Positions 9,235-20,505 of a stretch of DNA of 64,000 nt are shown piece by piece; positions within the stretch are counted from its first letter, which is position 1; every line of letters starts with the position of its first letter. The stretch is from NCBI GenBank assembly GCA_026005015.1, contig BPKG01000002.1, positions 124,001 through 188,000 on the forward strand, given 5' to 3'. Position numbers and translations under genes: made by a program. The DNA comes from Burkholderiales bacterium (GTDB lineage Bacteria > Pseudomonadota > Gammaproteobacteria > Burkholderiales > UBA6910). The notes below the pieces were generated by a model. It did not search any database, was not told the origin of the DNA, and saw nothing but the letters and a program-made list of their open reading frames with translations.

Positions 9235-9963
9235 GTGAGGGTGAAGGTGCGGCTTTTGCTGTGCGTCCTGGGCCTCGCCTTGGCGGGCGCGGTGGAGGCC
9301 CGGTGCGTAAAGCCCCTCTATCTCACCTTTGACACCGGCAATATGCGCCACGCGGAGCTGATCGCTCAAACCCTTGACAAGCACGGCGTGCGCGTCACCT
9401 TCTTCCTGGCCAACGAAAAGACGTTTCGCGGCGATTACGCGCTGGATCCTTCCTGGGCGGACTACTGGCGGGCCCGGGAGGCCGAGGGCCATGCCTTTGG
9501 CAGCCATACCTGGCGCCACTGGTATTTCCGCCGGGACGTGGGCGAAGGGCAAGTCGCTTACGTAAGCGGAGACGGAGCGCATAAGGAAGCCCTCGACAGG
9601 GAGGGAGTGTGCAGGGAGATTTCCCGGGTGGACCAGGTCTTCAGGGCCATGACGGGCCGGGGGCTCGATCCCTTGTGGCGGGCGCCGGGGGGGCGCACCA
9701 CTCCCAGGACGTTGGAATATGCGAAAGCCTGTGGTTTCCGGCACGTGGGCTGGAGTCCAGCGGGCTTCCTGGGGGACGAACTGCCTTCCGACCGCTATTC
9801 CAATCAGGCGTTGCTCGACAAGGCTCTCGCCGGGGTGCGGGCGGGCGATGTCCTCATGATGCACCTCGGCATATGGTCCCGACGCGAGCCCTTCGCCCCC
9901 ATGCTCGATCCCCTGCTGGCAGGGTTGAAAGCGCGCGGGTTCTGCTTCGAGACGCTGGATTAG
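9235..9963 (+). CDS. Polysaccharide deacetylase (NodB-like), altered motif 1
   Basis: 242 residues, signal peptide to about residue 22. NodB-domain landmarks: LYLTFDTGN (motif 1), GSHTWRH (motif 2 with both metal His), RAPGGRTTPRT (motif 3) and DVLMMHLG (motif 5). In motif 1 the usual TFDDG is TFDTG, so the second, metal-binding Asp is replaced by Thr. The family removes N- or O-acetyl groups from cell-envelope or capsular glycans. GTG start at 9235, 6 bp after the propeller gene. Reduced or altered activity is possible. Confidence 0.82.
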   Translation: MRVKVRLLLCVLGLALAGAVEARCVKPLYLTFDTGNMRHAELIAQTLDKHGVRVTFFLANEKTFRGDYALDPSWADYWRAREAEGHAFGSHTWRHWYFRRDVGEGQVAYVSGDGAHKEALDREGVCREISRVDQVFRAMTGRGLDPLWRAPGGRTTPRTLEYAKACGFRHVGWSPAGFLGDELPSDRYSNQALLDKALAGVRAGDVLMMHLGIWSRREPFAPMLDPLLAGLKARGFCFETLD

Positions 9964-9967
9964 CCCC

Positions 9968-10921
9968 ATGGAAGCGCTGCTCTCCGATCTCCAAGGCTTC
10001 CTTTTCCAGCAGTGGGTGCTGCCGCTGCTTTACGCCTCGGGTCTCGCCGAGTACGCAGAGAGCGCTTTCGACGCGCTGGAGAGTGTGCTCCTTGGCGCAG
10101 CCCAGGTCCTGGTTGCCTTCGCCCTGTTCGCTCCGCTGGAGCGGTGGCGGCCGGTGGAGCGGTGGACGGACCGGCGGGAAGCCCGGATAGACGTGACCTA
10201 CACCCTGCTCCAGCGGCTCGGGCTAGTGCCCCTGTTCCTGTTTCTGGTGCTGACGCCTTTATTTCAGGCATTGGAAGCGTGGCTGCGGCTACGGGGATTC
10301 ACGCCCCTGGAACTGGAAGCCCTGATCCCACCTCTCGCGGCCCATCCGTTCCTGGACTTCCTCGTCTATCTCCTGGTCCTGGACTTCGCCGATTACTGGA
10401 TGCACCGGCTGCAACATCGAGTAGGGGCTTGGTGGGCGCTGCACGCCCTGCACCACAGCCAGCGGCAGATGACCTTCTGGACCGACGACCGTAACCACCT
10501 ACTGGACGACGCGCTGCGCTACAGCGGTTTCACCGCGGTGGCCCTCGCCGTCGGTGTGCCGCCCGACGCCTTCCCCTGGCTCCTGGTCGTCATCGCCCTG
10601 GTGCAGAGCCTGTCCCACGCCAACGTGCGACTTTCCTTCGGTCCGATCGGCGACCGGCTCCTGGTAAGCCCGCGCTACCACCGTATCCACCACGCCATAG
10701 GCCTTGGCCACGAGGGTCCCGCCCGCGGCTGCAATTTCGCTGCCCTGTTCCCGGTGTGGGATCTGCTCTTCGGTACGGCTTGCTTCGCGCCGGTCTACCC
10801 CGCCACCGGGGTGAGGGACCAGCTTGTGGGGCGGGATTACGGACACGGGTTCTGGCACCAGCAGTGGCTGGGACTCAAGCGCCTCGGCCGGGCGCTGCGG
10901 CCGCTTCGCCCGGGAAACTGA
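9968..10921 (+). CDS. Sterol desaturase/fatty acid hydroxylase family protein
   Basis: 317 residues with several membrane spans. The diiron histidine boxes are clear: HRLQH, HALHH and HRIHH, plus a later HGFWH. This superfamily places hydroxyl groups or double bonds in lipids such as fatty acids, sterols, hopanoids and carotenoids, using O2 at a membrane-embedded diiron site. ATG at 9968 is 4 bp after the preceding stop, so it is likely in one operon with the deacetylase. The lipid substrate is unknown. Confidence 0.87.
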   Translation: MEALLSDLQGFLFQQWVLPLLYASGLAEYAESAFDALESVLLGAAQVLVAFALFAPLERWRPVERWTDRREARIDVTYTLLQRLGLVPLFLFLVLTPLFQALEAWLRLRGFTPLELEALIPPLAAHPFLDFLVYLLVLDFADYWMHRLQHRVGAWWALHALHHSQRQMTFWTDDRNHLLDDALRYSGFTAVALAVGVPPDAFPWLLVVIALVQSLSHANVRLSFGPIGDRLLVSPRYHRIHHAIGLGHEGPARGCNFAALFPVWDLLFGTACFAPVYPATGVRDQLVGRDYGHGFWHQQWLGLKRLGRALRPLRPGN

Positions 10922-11021
10922 AGCGAGAAGGCGCCGGGACGATCGGCGCCCCGGTTCAGCTCAGGTATCATAGCGTTTTGCGCGCTCTCGCTTCCTGCAG
11001 CGGTGATCGCGCCGACCCGGC

Positions 11022-11927
11022 ATGAGAACCCTCAACATCATCGGTTGCGGCAAAGTGGGCCGGACCCTAGCCCGGTTGTGGAGCGAAGCCCACATCTTTC
11101 GCGTGCAAGAGGTGGCGAACCGCACCGAGGAGAGCGCCGAGGGGGCGGTCAACTTCATCGGCGCGGGGCGGGCCGCGGCTTCGGTGGAAACCATGAGCCC
11201 CGCCGATCTGTGGCTGGTGGCCACCACCGACGGCGCCATCGTGCCGGCCTGCCGCCGGCTCGCCCAGGCCAGGAAGCTCCGGCCCGGGGACATCGTGTTC
11301 CACCCCAGCGGATCGCTGCCCTCATCCGAGTGCGCGTTCCTGCGGGAGCAGGGCGCGGCGGTAGCGAGCGTCCATCCGGTCAAGACCGTGCCCGATCCAA
11401 AGGCGGCGGTGGCCACCTTTGCCGGCACCTATTGCGCCATGGAGGGGGACGCGGCGGCCCTTTCGGTGCTGCGCCCGGCCTTCGAAGCGATCGGCGGGCG
11501 GGTGTTCCACGTGGAGACGACCTACAAGGTCATCTATCACGCGGCGAGCGTGTTCGCTTGCAACTATCTCACCGCGCTGATGGAGGTGGCCCTCTCCTGC
11601 TACGAGAAAGCGGGCCTGCCCCGGGAGCAGGCCCTCAAGGTGGCCGAGCCCCTTACCCGGGAGACGGTGGAAAACCTCTTCCGGCTGGGGCCGGTGGAGG
11701 CCTTGACCGGACCCGTCGCCCGGGGCGACGTTGCCACCGTGGAACGGCAGTTGCAGGCGCTTGCCGCCTGGAGAGGGGAGATGGCCGAGCTATACCGCCG
11801 CCTGGGCGCCGTGGCCGTCACCCTGGCGGAGCGCAAGGGCGTGGCGGGGCCTGCGGCCCTGGCCCGGCTGCGGGAGGTGCTGGACACCCCCTGCGGCAAC
11901 GGATCCGCCGGTATGGAAAGGAAATGA
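11022..11927 (+). CDS. Rossmann-like plus DUF2520 protein
   Basis: 301 residues. NIIGCGKVGRTLARLW at the start is an NAD(P)-binding Rossmann turn; SVHPVKTVPD and the long helical C-terminal half (YHAASVFACNYLTALMEVA) match the DUF2520 dimerisation region. Overall it resembles the 6-phosphogluconate-dehydrogenase-like fold, as in ketopantoate or F420-dependent reductases, but the substrate of this family is not known. The VOC gene starts 9 bp after its stop. Confidence 0.8.
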   Translation: MRTLNIIGCGKVGRTLARLWSEAHIFRVQEVANRTEESAEGAVNFIGAGRAAASVETMSPADLWLVATTDGAIVPACRRLAQARKLRPGDIVFHPSGSLPSSECAFLREQGAAVASVHPVKTVPDPKAAVATFAGTYCAMEGDAAALSVLRPAFEAIGGRVFHVETTYKVIYHAASVFACNYLTALMEVALSCYEKAGLPREQALKVAEPLTRETVENLFRLGPVEALTGPVARGDVATVERQLQALAAWRGEMAELYRRLGAVAVTLAERKGVAGPAALARLREVLDTPCGNGSAGMERK

Positions 11928-11936
11928 GTTGAAGGC

Positions 11937-12331
11937 ATGACGATCCTGGGGCTTAATCACTTCACCGTCCTCACCGATGACCTGGAGGCCACCCGCCGGT
12001 TCTATGCCGAGGTGCTAGGCTTGACCGAAGGCGAGCGGCCCCCTTTCGGCTTTCCCGGCGCTTGGTTCTATTGCGACGGCCGGCCGGTGCTCCACGTGAT
12101 CGCCGGCCGCGGGCTGCCCGCGCAGCGCTCGGGGGTCATCGATCACATGGCCTTCACGGCGACGGACCTGAAGCAATGGAAGGCGAAGCTGGAACGCTAC
12201 GGCATCCCTTTTGACCTGCGCCTGCAGCCGGGGACCGGTGTGTGGCAGATGTTTTTTCTCGACCCCAACGGCGCCAAGGTGGAGCTGGACTTCGGCGAGG
12301 AGTCCGGGCAAGCCCCGGCGGGAGTTCTTTG

Positions 12332-12332
<1 letters not shown>
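11937..12332 (+). CDS. VOC (glyoxalase/dioxygenase) superfamily protein
   Basis: 131 residues, two beta-alpha-beta-beta-beta modules. NHFTVLTDDLEATRRFYAEVLGL is a typical first module, with a metal His in the first strand; a second His lies in DHMAFTATD and a Glu in AKVELDF. Members include glyoxalase I, fosfomycin-resistance enzymes and extradiol dioxygenases; the specific reaction cannot be read here. Its stop overlaps the next start by one base (TGATG at 12330), so it is translationally coupled to the ABC transporter. Confidence 0.82.
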
Positions 12333-14176
<1,844 letters not shown>

Positions 14177-14339
14177 CCGCGGCGCAAGGACGGATACGGC
14201 GCCGCCGTCCTCCATCGCGGGGTTTGAGCCCGGCGGATTCCATGCTCCGTACGCCCGCTCGCGTCGATGCCTCCCCCGGTCCCGGCAAGGGGGCGCGGGC
14301 GAGCGCGCCTCGCCGGCGAGCCCGGTCACAGGGGTCCCG

Positions 14340-14711
14340 TCATCCTGGCCCGTGGGTGAGCGCCGCCCATTCTTGGTCGGTGTAGAGGCGCGAGCGGGTG
14401 ATGAAGCGCAGCCCGGTGGCGCTCTCCAGGGAAAACATGCCGCCGTTTCCCGGCACCACGTCGATGATCAGGTGGGTGTGTTCCCAGTACTGGAACTGGG
14501 CGCGGCTCATGTAGAACGGCGCTCCGCCGATCTCGCCGAGGAGGACGTCGGAGTCGCCGATCGGGAACTCGCCTTGAGGAAAGCACATGGGGGCGCTGCC
14601 GTCGCAGCATCCCCCCGACTGGTGGAACAGGATCGGGCCGTGGGCCCGCTGGAGCCGTTCGATGAGCGCAAGGGCGGCGCCGGTCGCGGAGACGCGGGAG
14701 GCCTGGGTCAT
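14340..14711 (-). CDS. DUF779 protein, aldehyde-dehydrogenase partner
   Basis: 123 residues from MTQASRVSATGAAL. The cysteine motif SGGCCDGSAPMCFP and the FQYWEHTHLIIDVVPGNGGMFSLE stretch are diagnostic of DUF779. This family is nearly always next to acetaldehyde/propionaldehyde dehydrogenases, as here: it follows the dehydrogenase by 31 bp on the same strand. The vicinal cysteines suggest redox or metal binding; a role in maturing or protecting the dehydrogenase is inference. Confidence 0.88.
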   Translation of the reverse strand: MTQASRVSATGAALALIERLQRAHGPILFHQSGGCCDGSAPMCFPQGEFPIGDSDVLLGEIGGAPFYMSRAQFQYWEHTHLIIDVVPGNGGMFSLESATGLRFITRSRLYTDQEWAALTHGPG

Positions 14712-14742
14712 CGCCGTCGCCTGGCGACCCGGCGCCGGATCC

Positions 14743-16263
14743 TCAGAAAAAGCCAAGGGGCTTGGGGTCGTAGCTCACTAGGATGCTCTTGGTCTGCTGG
14801 TAATGGTCCAGCATCATCTTGTGGGTCTCGCGCCCGATGCCCGACTGCTTGTAGCCGCCGAAGGCGGCGTGGGCGGGATAGAGGTGGTAGCAATTGGTCC
14901 ACACCCTTCCCGCCTGGATGCCGCGGCCCATCCGGTAGGCTTTTGCGATATCCCGGGTCCAGACGCCGGCGCCCAGCCCGTAGAGGGTGTCGTTGGCGAT
15001 GGCGAGGGCCTCGTCCTCGTCCTTGAAGGTGGTGACCGACAGCACCGGGCCGAAGATCTCCTCCTGGAAGATGCGCATCTTGTTGTGGCCCCGGAATACG
15101 GTGGGTTGGACGTAATAGCCCTGCTTCAAATCGCCTTCCAGGACGCTGCGGCCGCCGCCCGCCAACAGCTCCGCTCCCTCCTGTTTCCCCAGGTCGATGT
15201 AGGACAGGATTTTCTCCATCTGCTCGCTGGACACCTGGGCGCCGATCATGGTGCCCTTGTCCAGGGGGTTGCCCTGCTTGATGGCGCCGACCCGCTTCAG
15301 GGCCCGCTCCATGAACCGGTCGTAGATGGATTCCTGGATCAGCGCCCGGGACGGGCAGGTGCACACCTCGCCCTGGTTAAGGGCGAACATGGCGAAACCT
15401 TCCAGGCACTTGTCCAGAAAATCGTCGTCCCACTCCATCACGTCGGCGAAGAAGATGTTGGGGCTCTTGCCGCCCAGCTCCAGGGTGACGGGGATGAGGT
15501 TCTGGGAGGCGTACTGCATGATCAGGCGCCCGGTGGTGGTCTCCCCGGTGAAGGCGATCTTGGCGATGCGGGGGCTCGAGGCCAAGGGCTTGCCCGCCTC
15601 CAGCCCGAAGCCGTTCACCACGTTCAGCACGCCCGGCGGCAGGAGGTCGCCCACCAGTTCCATCAGCACCAGGATCGAAGCGGGGGTCTGCTCCGCGGGC
15701 TTCAGCACCACGCAGTTGCCGGCCGCCAGGGCGGGGGCGAGCTTCCACGCCGCCATCAGGATGGGGAAGTTCCACGGAATGATTTGCCCCACCACGCCCA
15801 GGGGTTCGTGGAAATGGTAGGCGATGGTCTGGTGGTCGATTTCCCCCACGCTGCCTTCCTGGGCGCGGATGCAGCCGGCGAAATAGCGGAAATGGTCGAT
15901 GGCCAGGGGGATGTCGGCGGCCAAGGTCTCCCGGATGGGCTTCCCGTTGTCGATGGTCTCGGCCACCGCGAGCCGCTCCAAGTTCTGTTCCATGCGCTCG
16001 GCGATGCGATGGAGGAGGTGTGCCCGTTCGGCCGACGAAGTGCGGCCCCAGGCGTCCTTGGCCCCATGGGCGGCGTCCAGGGCGTCGTGGACGTCTGCTT
16101 CCCGGGAGCGCGGCACTTCGCAGAAAGGCTGCCCGGTGATGGGGGTGATGTCGGGAAAATATTCCCCGCCCCGCGGCTCCACCCATCGGCCGTTGATGTA
16201 GTTTCCGTAGCGGGTCTTGAAGGGATTGCTCACCCCGAGGGTTTGCAGGTCGAACAGATTCAT
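14743..16263 (-). CDS. NAD-dependent acetaldehyde dehydrogenase (AldB/ExaC type)
   Basis: 506 residues from [18 protein letters not shown] site (FTGETTTGR), catalytic Glu in [13 protein letters not shown], and catalytic Cys in [12 protein letters not shown] are all present. GGAGGCAAGG precedes the ATG at 16263; the frame stays open further upstream, but the family N-terminus fits this start. It oxidises acetaldehyde to acetate, the second step after the PQQ alcohol dehydrogenase encoded divergently. A sigma54-type promoter lies at 16325-16340 on this strand. Confidence 0.92.
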   Translation of the reverse strand: MNLFDLQTLGVSNPFKTRYGNYINGRWVEPRGGEYFPDITPITGQPFCEVPRSREADVHDALDAAHGAKDAWGRTSSAERAHLLHRIAERMEQNLERLAVAETIDNGKPIRETLAADIPLAIDHFRYFAGCIRAQEGSVGEIDHQTIAYHFHEPLGVVGQIIPWNFPILMAAWKLAPALAAGNCVVLKPAEQTPASILVLMELVGDLLPPGVLNVVNGFGLEAGKPLASSPRIAKIAFTGETTTGRLIMQYASQNLIPVTLELGGKSPNIFFADVMEWDDDFLDKCLEGFAMFALNQGEVCTCPSRALIQESIYDRFMERALKRVGAIKQGNPLDKGTMIGAQVSSEQMEKILSYIDLGKQEGAELLAGGGRSVLEGDLKQGYYVQPTVFRGHNKMRIFQEEIFGPVLSVTTFKDEDEALAIANDTLYGLGAGVWTRDIAKAYRMGRGIQAGRVWTNCYHLYPAHAAFGGYKQSGIGRETHKMMLDHYQQTKSILVSYDPKPLGFF

Positions 16264-16324
16264 CCTTGCCTCCAGTCGAGCGTCGTTGACCGCATCTTCC
16301 ATCGAGCGATCGGTCGCCATTTCC

Positions 16325-16340
16325 AGCAAGGAGCGTTCCA
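16325..16340 (-). promoter_or_regulatory. Sigma54 (-24/-12) promoter for the aldehyde dehydrogenase
   Basis: Read on the minus strand: TGGAACGCTCCTTGCT. This matches the consensus TGGCACG-N4-TTGCW at all but one position, with the essential GG and GC separated by 10 bp. It would start transcription near 16314, about 50 bases before the gene. Confidence 0.65.
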
Positions 16341-16499
16341 GCCAGATAAGGCACGGTCGCGCTAGGGCGGGTGCCTCGAGTGGTCCCTCGTCTTGCGCTC
16401 CAATTTGCAACAACTGTTTTGTCCTGTGGCAGGGAGCCCTGGGCGGCGACTTTCCCGAAAAGGGATCTATCCATGCGGCATGCCGCCAATGGGCGTGGG

Positions 16500-16515
16500 T
16501 GGCACGCGAATTGCC
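16500..16515 (+). promoter_or_regulatory. Sigma54 (-24/-12) promoter for the PQQ alcohol dehydrogenase
   Basis: TGGCACGCGAATTGCC: an almost perfect TGGCACG-N4-TTGC with correct GG-N10-GC spacing. Predicted start near 16526, about 60 bases before the ATG at 16587. A sigma54-dependent activator is encoded just downstream of the dehydrogenase. Confidence 0.75.
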
Positions 16516-16586
16516 AGCGCCCGGGCGGGAGAGGGCCTGGCAAAGGGGCCCCATCGTGCGGGAGTGACAGGAAAGGAGATTGAAGA

Positions 16587-18344
16587 ATGGCGAAGGGCTG
16601 GAAAAGGATCGTCGTCGCAGGCGTCGGGGGCGCCATCTTGGCGGGCATGGCCGCCGCCGTCCAGGCGAAGGGGGTGACCGACGGGGACATCCTGGACGAC
16701 GCGAAAACGCCGGGGGACATCGTGTCGGCCGGCATGGGGCCGTGGGCCCAGCGCTACAGCCCGCTGGTCCAGATCAACACGGAGACGGTGAAAGACCTGG
16801 TGCCGGTCTGGGCGTTTTCCTTCGGCGGAGAGAAGCAGCGGGGCCAGGAGGCGACGCCCCTCGTCCATGACGGAAAGATCTTCGTCACCGCGTCCTACTC
16901 CCGCCTCTTTGCCCTGGACGCGCGCACCGGCAAGAAGCTGTGGAAGTACGAGCACCGGCTTCCCGACGGCATCATGCCCTGCTGCGACGTGGTGAACCGG
17001 GGGGCCGCGCTCTACGACAACCTGGTCATCTTCGGCACCCTGGACGCCCAGCTTCTGGCCCTGGACCAGGACACGGGCAAGGTGGTGTGGAAGGAAAAGC
17101 TGGCGGACTATCAGGCGGGGTACTCCTACACGGCAGCGCCCTTGATCGTGAAGGGCATGGTGGTGACCGGCGTCTCGGGGGGCGAGTTCGGCGTAGTGGG
17201 GCGGGTGGACGCCCGCGACGCCAGGACCGGCCGGCTGATCTGGACCCGCCCCGTGTGCGAAGGCCACATGGGTTACCTCAACGGCAAGGAGAACGGGATC
17301 ACCGGGACCCCGAACGCCACCTGGCCGGGGGACCTGTGGAAGACCTGCGGCGCCGCCACCTGGAACAACTTCACCTACGACCCGCAGACCAACCTGATCT
17401 ACGCCGGCACCGGCAATCCCGCGCCCTGGAACAGTTGGGTGCGTCCCGGGGACAACCTCTATTCCGCCGCCACCGTGGCCATCGACGCCGATACGGGCAA
17501 GATCGTCTGGCACTACCAAACCACGCCCCACGACGGCTGGGATTTCGACGGGGTGAACGAGTTCGTGCCCTTCGACCTGAAGATGGACGGAAAGCTCGTC
17601 AAGGCGGGGGGCAAGGCCGACCGCAACGGCTTCTTCTACGTGAACGACCGGGTGACGGGAAAGCTCATCAAGGCTTTTCCCTTCGTTAGCAAGATCACCT
17701 GGGCCAAGGGCATCGACGAAAAGAGCGGGCGGCCCCTTTACATCCCCGACAACCGCCCCGGCAACCCGGCGCACAGCGCCGGCGGCAAGAAGGGCGGGGT
17801 GGTATTCGCTTGTCCGTCGTTCCTGGGGGGCAAGAACCAGCAGCCCATGGCCTACAGCCCGGATACCGGCCTGTTTTACGTGCCGGCCAACGAGTGGTGC
17901 ATGGACATCTGGAACGAGCCCATCGCCTACAAGAAGGGCGCGGCCTTTCTCGGTGCCGGGTTCACCATCAAGCCCCTCTATGACGATTATATCGGCGCGC
18001 TACGAGCGGTGGACCCGGCGAGCGGAAAAATCGTGTGGGAGTACCGGAACAACGCGCCCCTCTGGGGAGGGGTGCTGGCGACCGGCGGCGGCCTGGTATT
18101 CGCCGGGACGCCCGAGGGCTATCTGAAGGCCTTCGACGCCAAGACCGGGAAGGAGCTTTGGGCCTTTCAGACCGGCTCCGGAGTGGTGGCGCCGCCCGTC
18201 ACCTGGGAGATGGACGGCGAGCAATACGTCGCCGTCGCTTCCGGCTGGGGCGGCGCGGTGCCCCTGTGGGGCGGAGAAGTGGCCAAGCGGGTCGCCTACC
18301 TGGAGCAGGGCGGCATGCTGTGGGTCTTCAAGCTGAAGCGCTAG
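16587..18344 (+). CDS. PQQ-dependent alcohol dehydrogenase, lanthanide type
   Basis: 585 residues, signal peptide to about residue 27 (AVQAKG), then an eight-bladed quinoprotein propeller with repeated ALDA.TGK.LW motifs. The vicinal disulfide Cys132-Cys133 (MPCCD) caps PQQ. Probable metal ligands are Glu200, Asn277 and catalytic Asp319, and there is an extra Asp321 in GWDFDGVNE; that Asp two residues after the catalytic one marks lanthanide-using enzymes (XoxF, PedH, ExaF). It oxidises primary alcohols in the periplasm, passing electrons to cytochrome c (PedF nearby). Substrate preference (ethanol versus methanol) is not certain; the aldehyde dehydrogenase neighbour favours ethanol or other C2+ alcohols. 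Confidence 0.92.
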   Translation: MAKGWKRIVVAGVGGAILAGMAAAVQAKGVTDGDILDDAKTPGDIVSAGMGPWAQRYSPLVQINTETVKDLVPVWAFSFGGEKQRGQEATPLVHDGKIFVTASYSRLFALDARTGKKLWKYEHRLPDGIMPCCDVVNRGAALYDNLVIFGTLDAQLLALDQDTGKVVWKEKLADYQAGYSYTAAPLIVKGMVVTGVSGGEFGVVGRVDARDARTGRLIWTRPVCEGHMGYLNGKENGITGTPNATWPGDLWKTCGAATWNNFTYDPQTNLIYAGTGNPAPWNSWVRPGDNLYSAATVAIDADTGKIVWHYQTTPHDGWDFDGVNEFVPFDLKMDGKLVKAGGKADRNGFFYVNDRVTGKLIKAFPFVSKITWAKGIDEKSGRPLYIPDNRPGNPAHSAGGKKGGVVFACPSFLGGKNQQPMAYSPDTGLFYVPANEWCMDIWNEPIAYKKGAAFLGAGFTIKPLYDDYIGALRAVDPASGKIVWEYRNNAPLWGGVLATGGGLVFAGTPEGYLKAFDAKTGKELWAFQTGSGVVAPPVTWEMDGEQYVAVASGWGGAVPLWGGEVAKRVAYLEQGGMLWVFKLKR

Positions 18345-18364
18345 TCCGAGGAGTCACGAAGCGT

Positions 18365-18401
18365 GCACGGAACGGTGCGCCAAAGGCGCACCGTTCCGTG
18401 C
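18365..18401. terminator. Strong hairpin between convergent genes
   Basis: A perfect 17-bp stem (GCACGGAACGGTGCGCC) with an AAA loop sits between the convergent alcohol dehydrogenase and acoR-like genes. There is no T tract, so it is either a bidirectional terminator of weak type or an mRNA 3' stabiliser. Confidence 0.6.
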
Positions 18402-18445
18402 TGCTGGGTGCGCCTCGCTTCGCCCCGCGCAGCCCGCGGCCGGGC

Positions 18446-20431
18446 TTAGCAACGATCCCTGCCGCGCAGGGCTGCCATCTTACGGTAGATGGTGTTGCGG
18501 CTGATGCCCAGCCGCCGGGCGGCAGCGGAAACGTTGCCCCCGGTCTCGGCGAGCACCCGCTGGATGGCGCTTGCTTCCATCTCTTCCAGCTTTTCCACCG
18601 TGGGCCGCCCGGACGCGGGTCCTGCATCCTGGAAGGAAGTGTCGGTGGCCATCTCCTCCAGAAACTCCTCCGGCAGATGTTCCATGGCGATGAGGCGCGA
18701 AGCACCGGCCATGGCCACCGCGGCGCGCAGCACACTGTGGAGCTCCCGCAGGTTGCCGGGCCAGGCGTGCCGGCGGAAGGCCGCCATCACCTCCTCAGAG
18801 ACCCGGGCCGAAGCGCCGGCCGGGTGTTCCCGGGCGAGGAGAAAATGGACCAGTTTCTCGAAGTCGGCCCGCTCCCGTAGGGGAGGGAGCTGGAAGCGGA
18901 TGCCCCGGATCCGGTAATAAAGGTCCTGGCGGAACTTGCCCTTTGCCACTTCCTCGTGCAGGTTGCGGTGGGTGGCGCAGATCAGGAAAAAATCCACCGG
19001 ACAGGACTTGCCGCTGCCCAGCGGGGTCACGCTGCGCTCCTGCAGGACCCGCAGCAGGCGGGCCTGGAGCGGCAAGGGCATGTCCCCGATTTCGTCCAGG
19101 AACAGGGTCCCGCCGTCGGCCTGCTGGATTTTCCCTACGTAGCCTTTGCGCCGCGCCCCGGTGAAAGCGCCTTCTTCGTAGCCGAACAGCTCGGACTCGA
19201 TCAACGTTTCGGGGATCGCCGCGCAATTGACCGCGACGAAGGGCTGGTGCCGGCGAGGGCCGCTGCCCCATAGCGCCCGGGCGAAGAGCTCCTTGCCCGC
19301 GCCGGATTCACCCTGGATGAGCACCGGGATGTCCCGGTCCACGATCAACTTCGCCCGCTCCACCAGGCGGTGCATCCTCGGATCCCCCAGATCCAGGGCG
19401 TCGAGGGTCAACGGACAGTCCCGTCCCCCGCGGGCGGCCGGCGTTTCCGCCTTGGGGAAAGCGCGGCCTTCCTCCACGAAAACAAGGGGCGGGGAAAGCC
19501 TGGGTCCGCCGGCCCTCAACCGCAGGAAGACCCGCAGCCCGTTCCTCAGGTAGACAGGGGTGGTAGGCGGGCTGCCGGAGTACGCCCGTTGCAGCATGCC
19601 TTCCAGGGAGGAATCGAAGAGGGACTCCCAGGTGTGGGCGTGCAAAGCGTCCCGCGACAGGCAGAGCTGATAAAGAGCGCTCCCGTTGGCCGCCAACAGT
19701 TGACCCGTATAGGAAAAGACCGCGATGCCCTCGCACAGGGTCCCCAGGAACTCGGGACGGGGATGGAAGTAGGCGATGATCTCCTTGTCGAACCGGGTAT
19801 TGATCAGCCGGTTCTCGATGATCTGGGCCGACATCCTGACTAGGGCGAGGGTGTGGGCGTGATGGCTTCGATAATCGCCCGAGATGTCCAGGACCCCGGC
19901 GACGCGGCCGCTGGGATCGAAGATGGGTGCGGCCGAGCAGGTGAGAAAGGCATTGCGCTCCAGGTAATGCTCCGGGCCGTGCACCGCCACCGGCGAGCGC
20001 TCCACCACCGCCGTGCCGATGGCATTGGTGCCCTTGGATTCTTCCGCCCAGGAGGCTCCGGGCTCCAGGGCGACCCGCTGGGCCTTTTCCACGAAGTCGG
20101 GATCCCCCAGAGAGTGCAGGATGAAGCCTTGCGGATCGGCCAGAAGGACCATGCTTCCCGTGTTGCGTATCTCCTGGTACAGGGTTTCCATCACCGGCTC
20201 GGCGTAGGAAATCAGGGCGAGGTGCTGTTCCCGCTTCTCCGCCAAAACCAGCCGCTCGAGCCGTTCTGCTTCCCGCGAGCGCTGCTCCGCGGGGAGCCCC
20301 GCCTGGCGGCAGCGCTGCCATGAACGGATGATGGGTTCCCGCAGGAGCCCGTCGGGCGCCTCGGCTTTATGGAAGAAAAGATCCCGCGCCGCCTGGATGG
20401 CGCGGCCCGGGTCATGGGCGGGCGCTTTCAT
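18446..20431 (-). CDS. acoR: Sigma54-dependent transcriptional activator, AcoR type
   Basis: 661 residues: N-terminal GAF-like sensor (about 60-210), a PAS-like segment (about 225-300), AAA+ domain (about 340-570) with Walker A GESGAGKE, the sigma54-contact loop GAFTGA and DEIGDMP, and a C-terminal Fis-type helix-turn-helix (VSAAARRLGISRNTIYRKM). GGAGGAAGC precedes the ATG at 20431. This architecture is that of acetoin/alcohol catabolism activators. With three sigma54-type promoters within 4 kb, control of the alcohol dehydrogenase, aldehyde dehydrogenase and cytochrome genes is the natural inference. The inducer is unknown. Confidence 0.9.
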   Translation of the reverse strand: MKAPAHDPGRAIQAARDLFFHKAEAPDGLLREPIIRSWQRCRQAGLPAEQRSREAERLERLVLAEKREQHLALISYAEPVMETLYQEIRNTGSMVLLADPQGFILHSLGDPDFVEKAQRVALEPGASWAEESKGTNAIGTAVVERSPVAVHGPEHYLERNAFLTCSAAPIFDPSGRVAGVLDISGDYRSHHAHTLALVRMSAQIIENRLINTRFDKEIIAYFHPRPEFLGTLCEGIAVFSYTGQLLAANGSALYQLCLSRDALHAHTWESLFDSSLEGMLQRAYSGSPPTTPVYLRNGLRVFLRLRAGGPRLSPPLVFVEEGRAFPKAETPAARGGRDCPLTLDALDLGDPRMHRLVERAKLIVDRDIPVLIQGESGAGKELFARALWGSGPRRHQPFVAVNCAAIPETLIESELFGYEEGAFTGARRKGYVGKIQQADGGTLFLDEIGDMPLPLQARLLRVLQERSVTPLGSGKSCPVDFFLICATHRNLHEEVAKGKFRQDLYYRIRGIRFQLPPLRERADFEKLVHFLLAREHPAGASARVSEEVMAAFRRHAWPGNLRELHSVLRAAVAMAGASRLIAMEHLPEEFLEEMATDTSFQDAGPASGRPTVEKLEEMEASAIQRVLAETGGNVSAAARRLGISRNTIYRKMAALRGRDRC

Positions 20432-20488
20432 GCTTCCTCCTCTCCAATCGCCGCCGGACCCACTCGCGCGGGAGCTTTTCGCCGATTG

Positions 20489-20505
20489 TGTACCAAAATG
20501 GGACA
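20489..20505. promoter_or_regulatory. Candidate activator-binding dyad
   Basis: TGTACCA-AAA-TGGGACA is a 7-bp inverted repeat with one mismatch, about 58 bp upstream of acoR and about 110 bp upstream of the sigma54-type promoter of the cytochrome gene. The position suits an upstream activating site for the AcoR-like protein. A looser copy (TGTAACAAAAAGCGGGCCA) starts at about 20529. Confidence 0.45.

Larger units (their letters stand above)
16264..16586. other. Divergent control region between aldehyde and alcohol dehydrogenase genes
   Basis: 323 bp with no gene I would support. It carries two oppositely directed sigma54-type promoters (16325-16340 minus, 16500-16515 plus), leaving about 160 bp between them where activator sites would be expected. 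That central part has an AT-richer stretch around 16405-16432 (TTTGCAACAACTGTTTTGTC). I found no clear copy of the dyad seen upstream of acoR. Confidence 0.6.

Noticed and set aside
14712-14756. Longer N-terminus for the DUF779 protein
   Set aside because: It would overlap the end of the aldehyde dehydrogenase gene, and the family start is at 14711.
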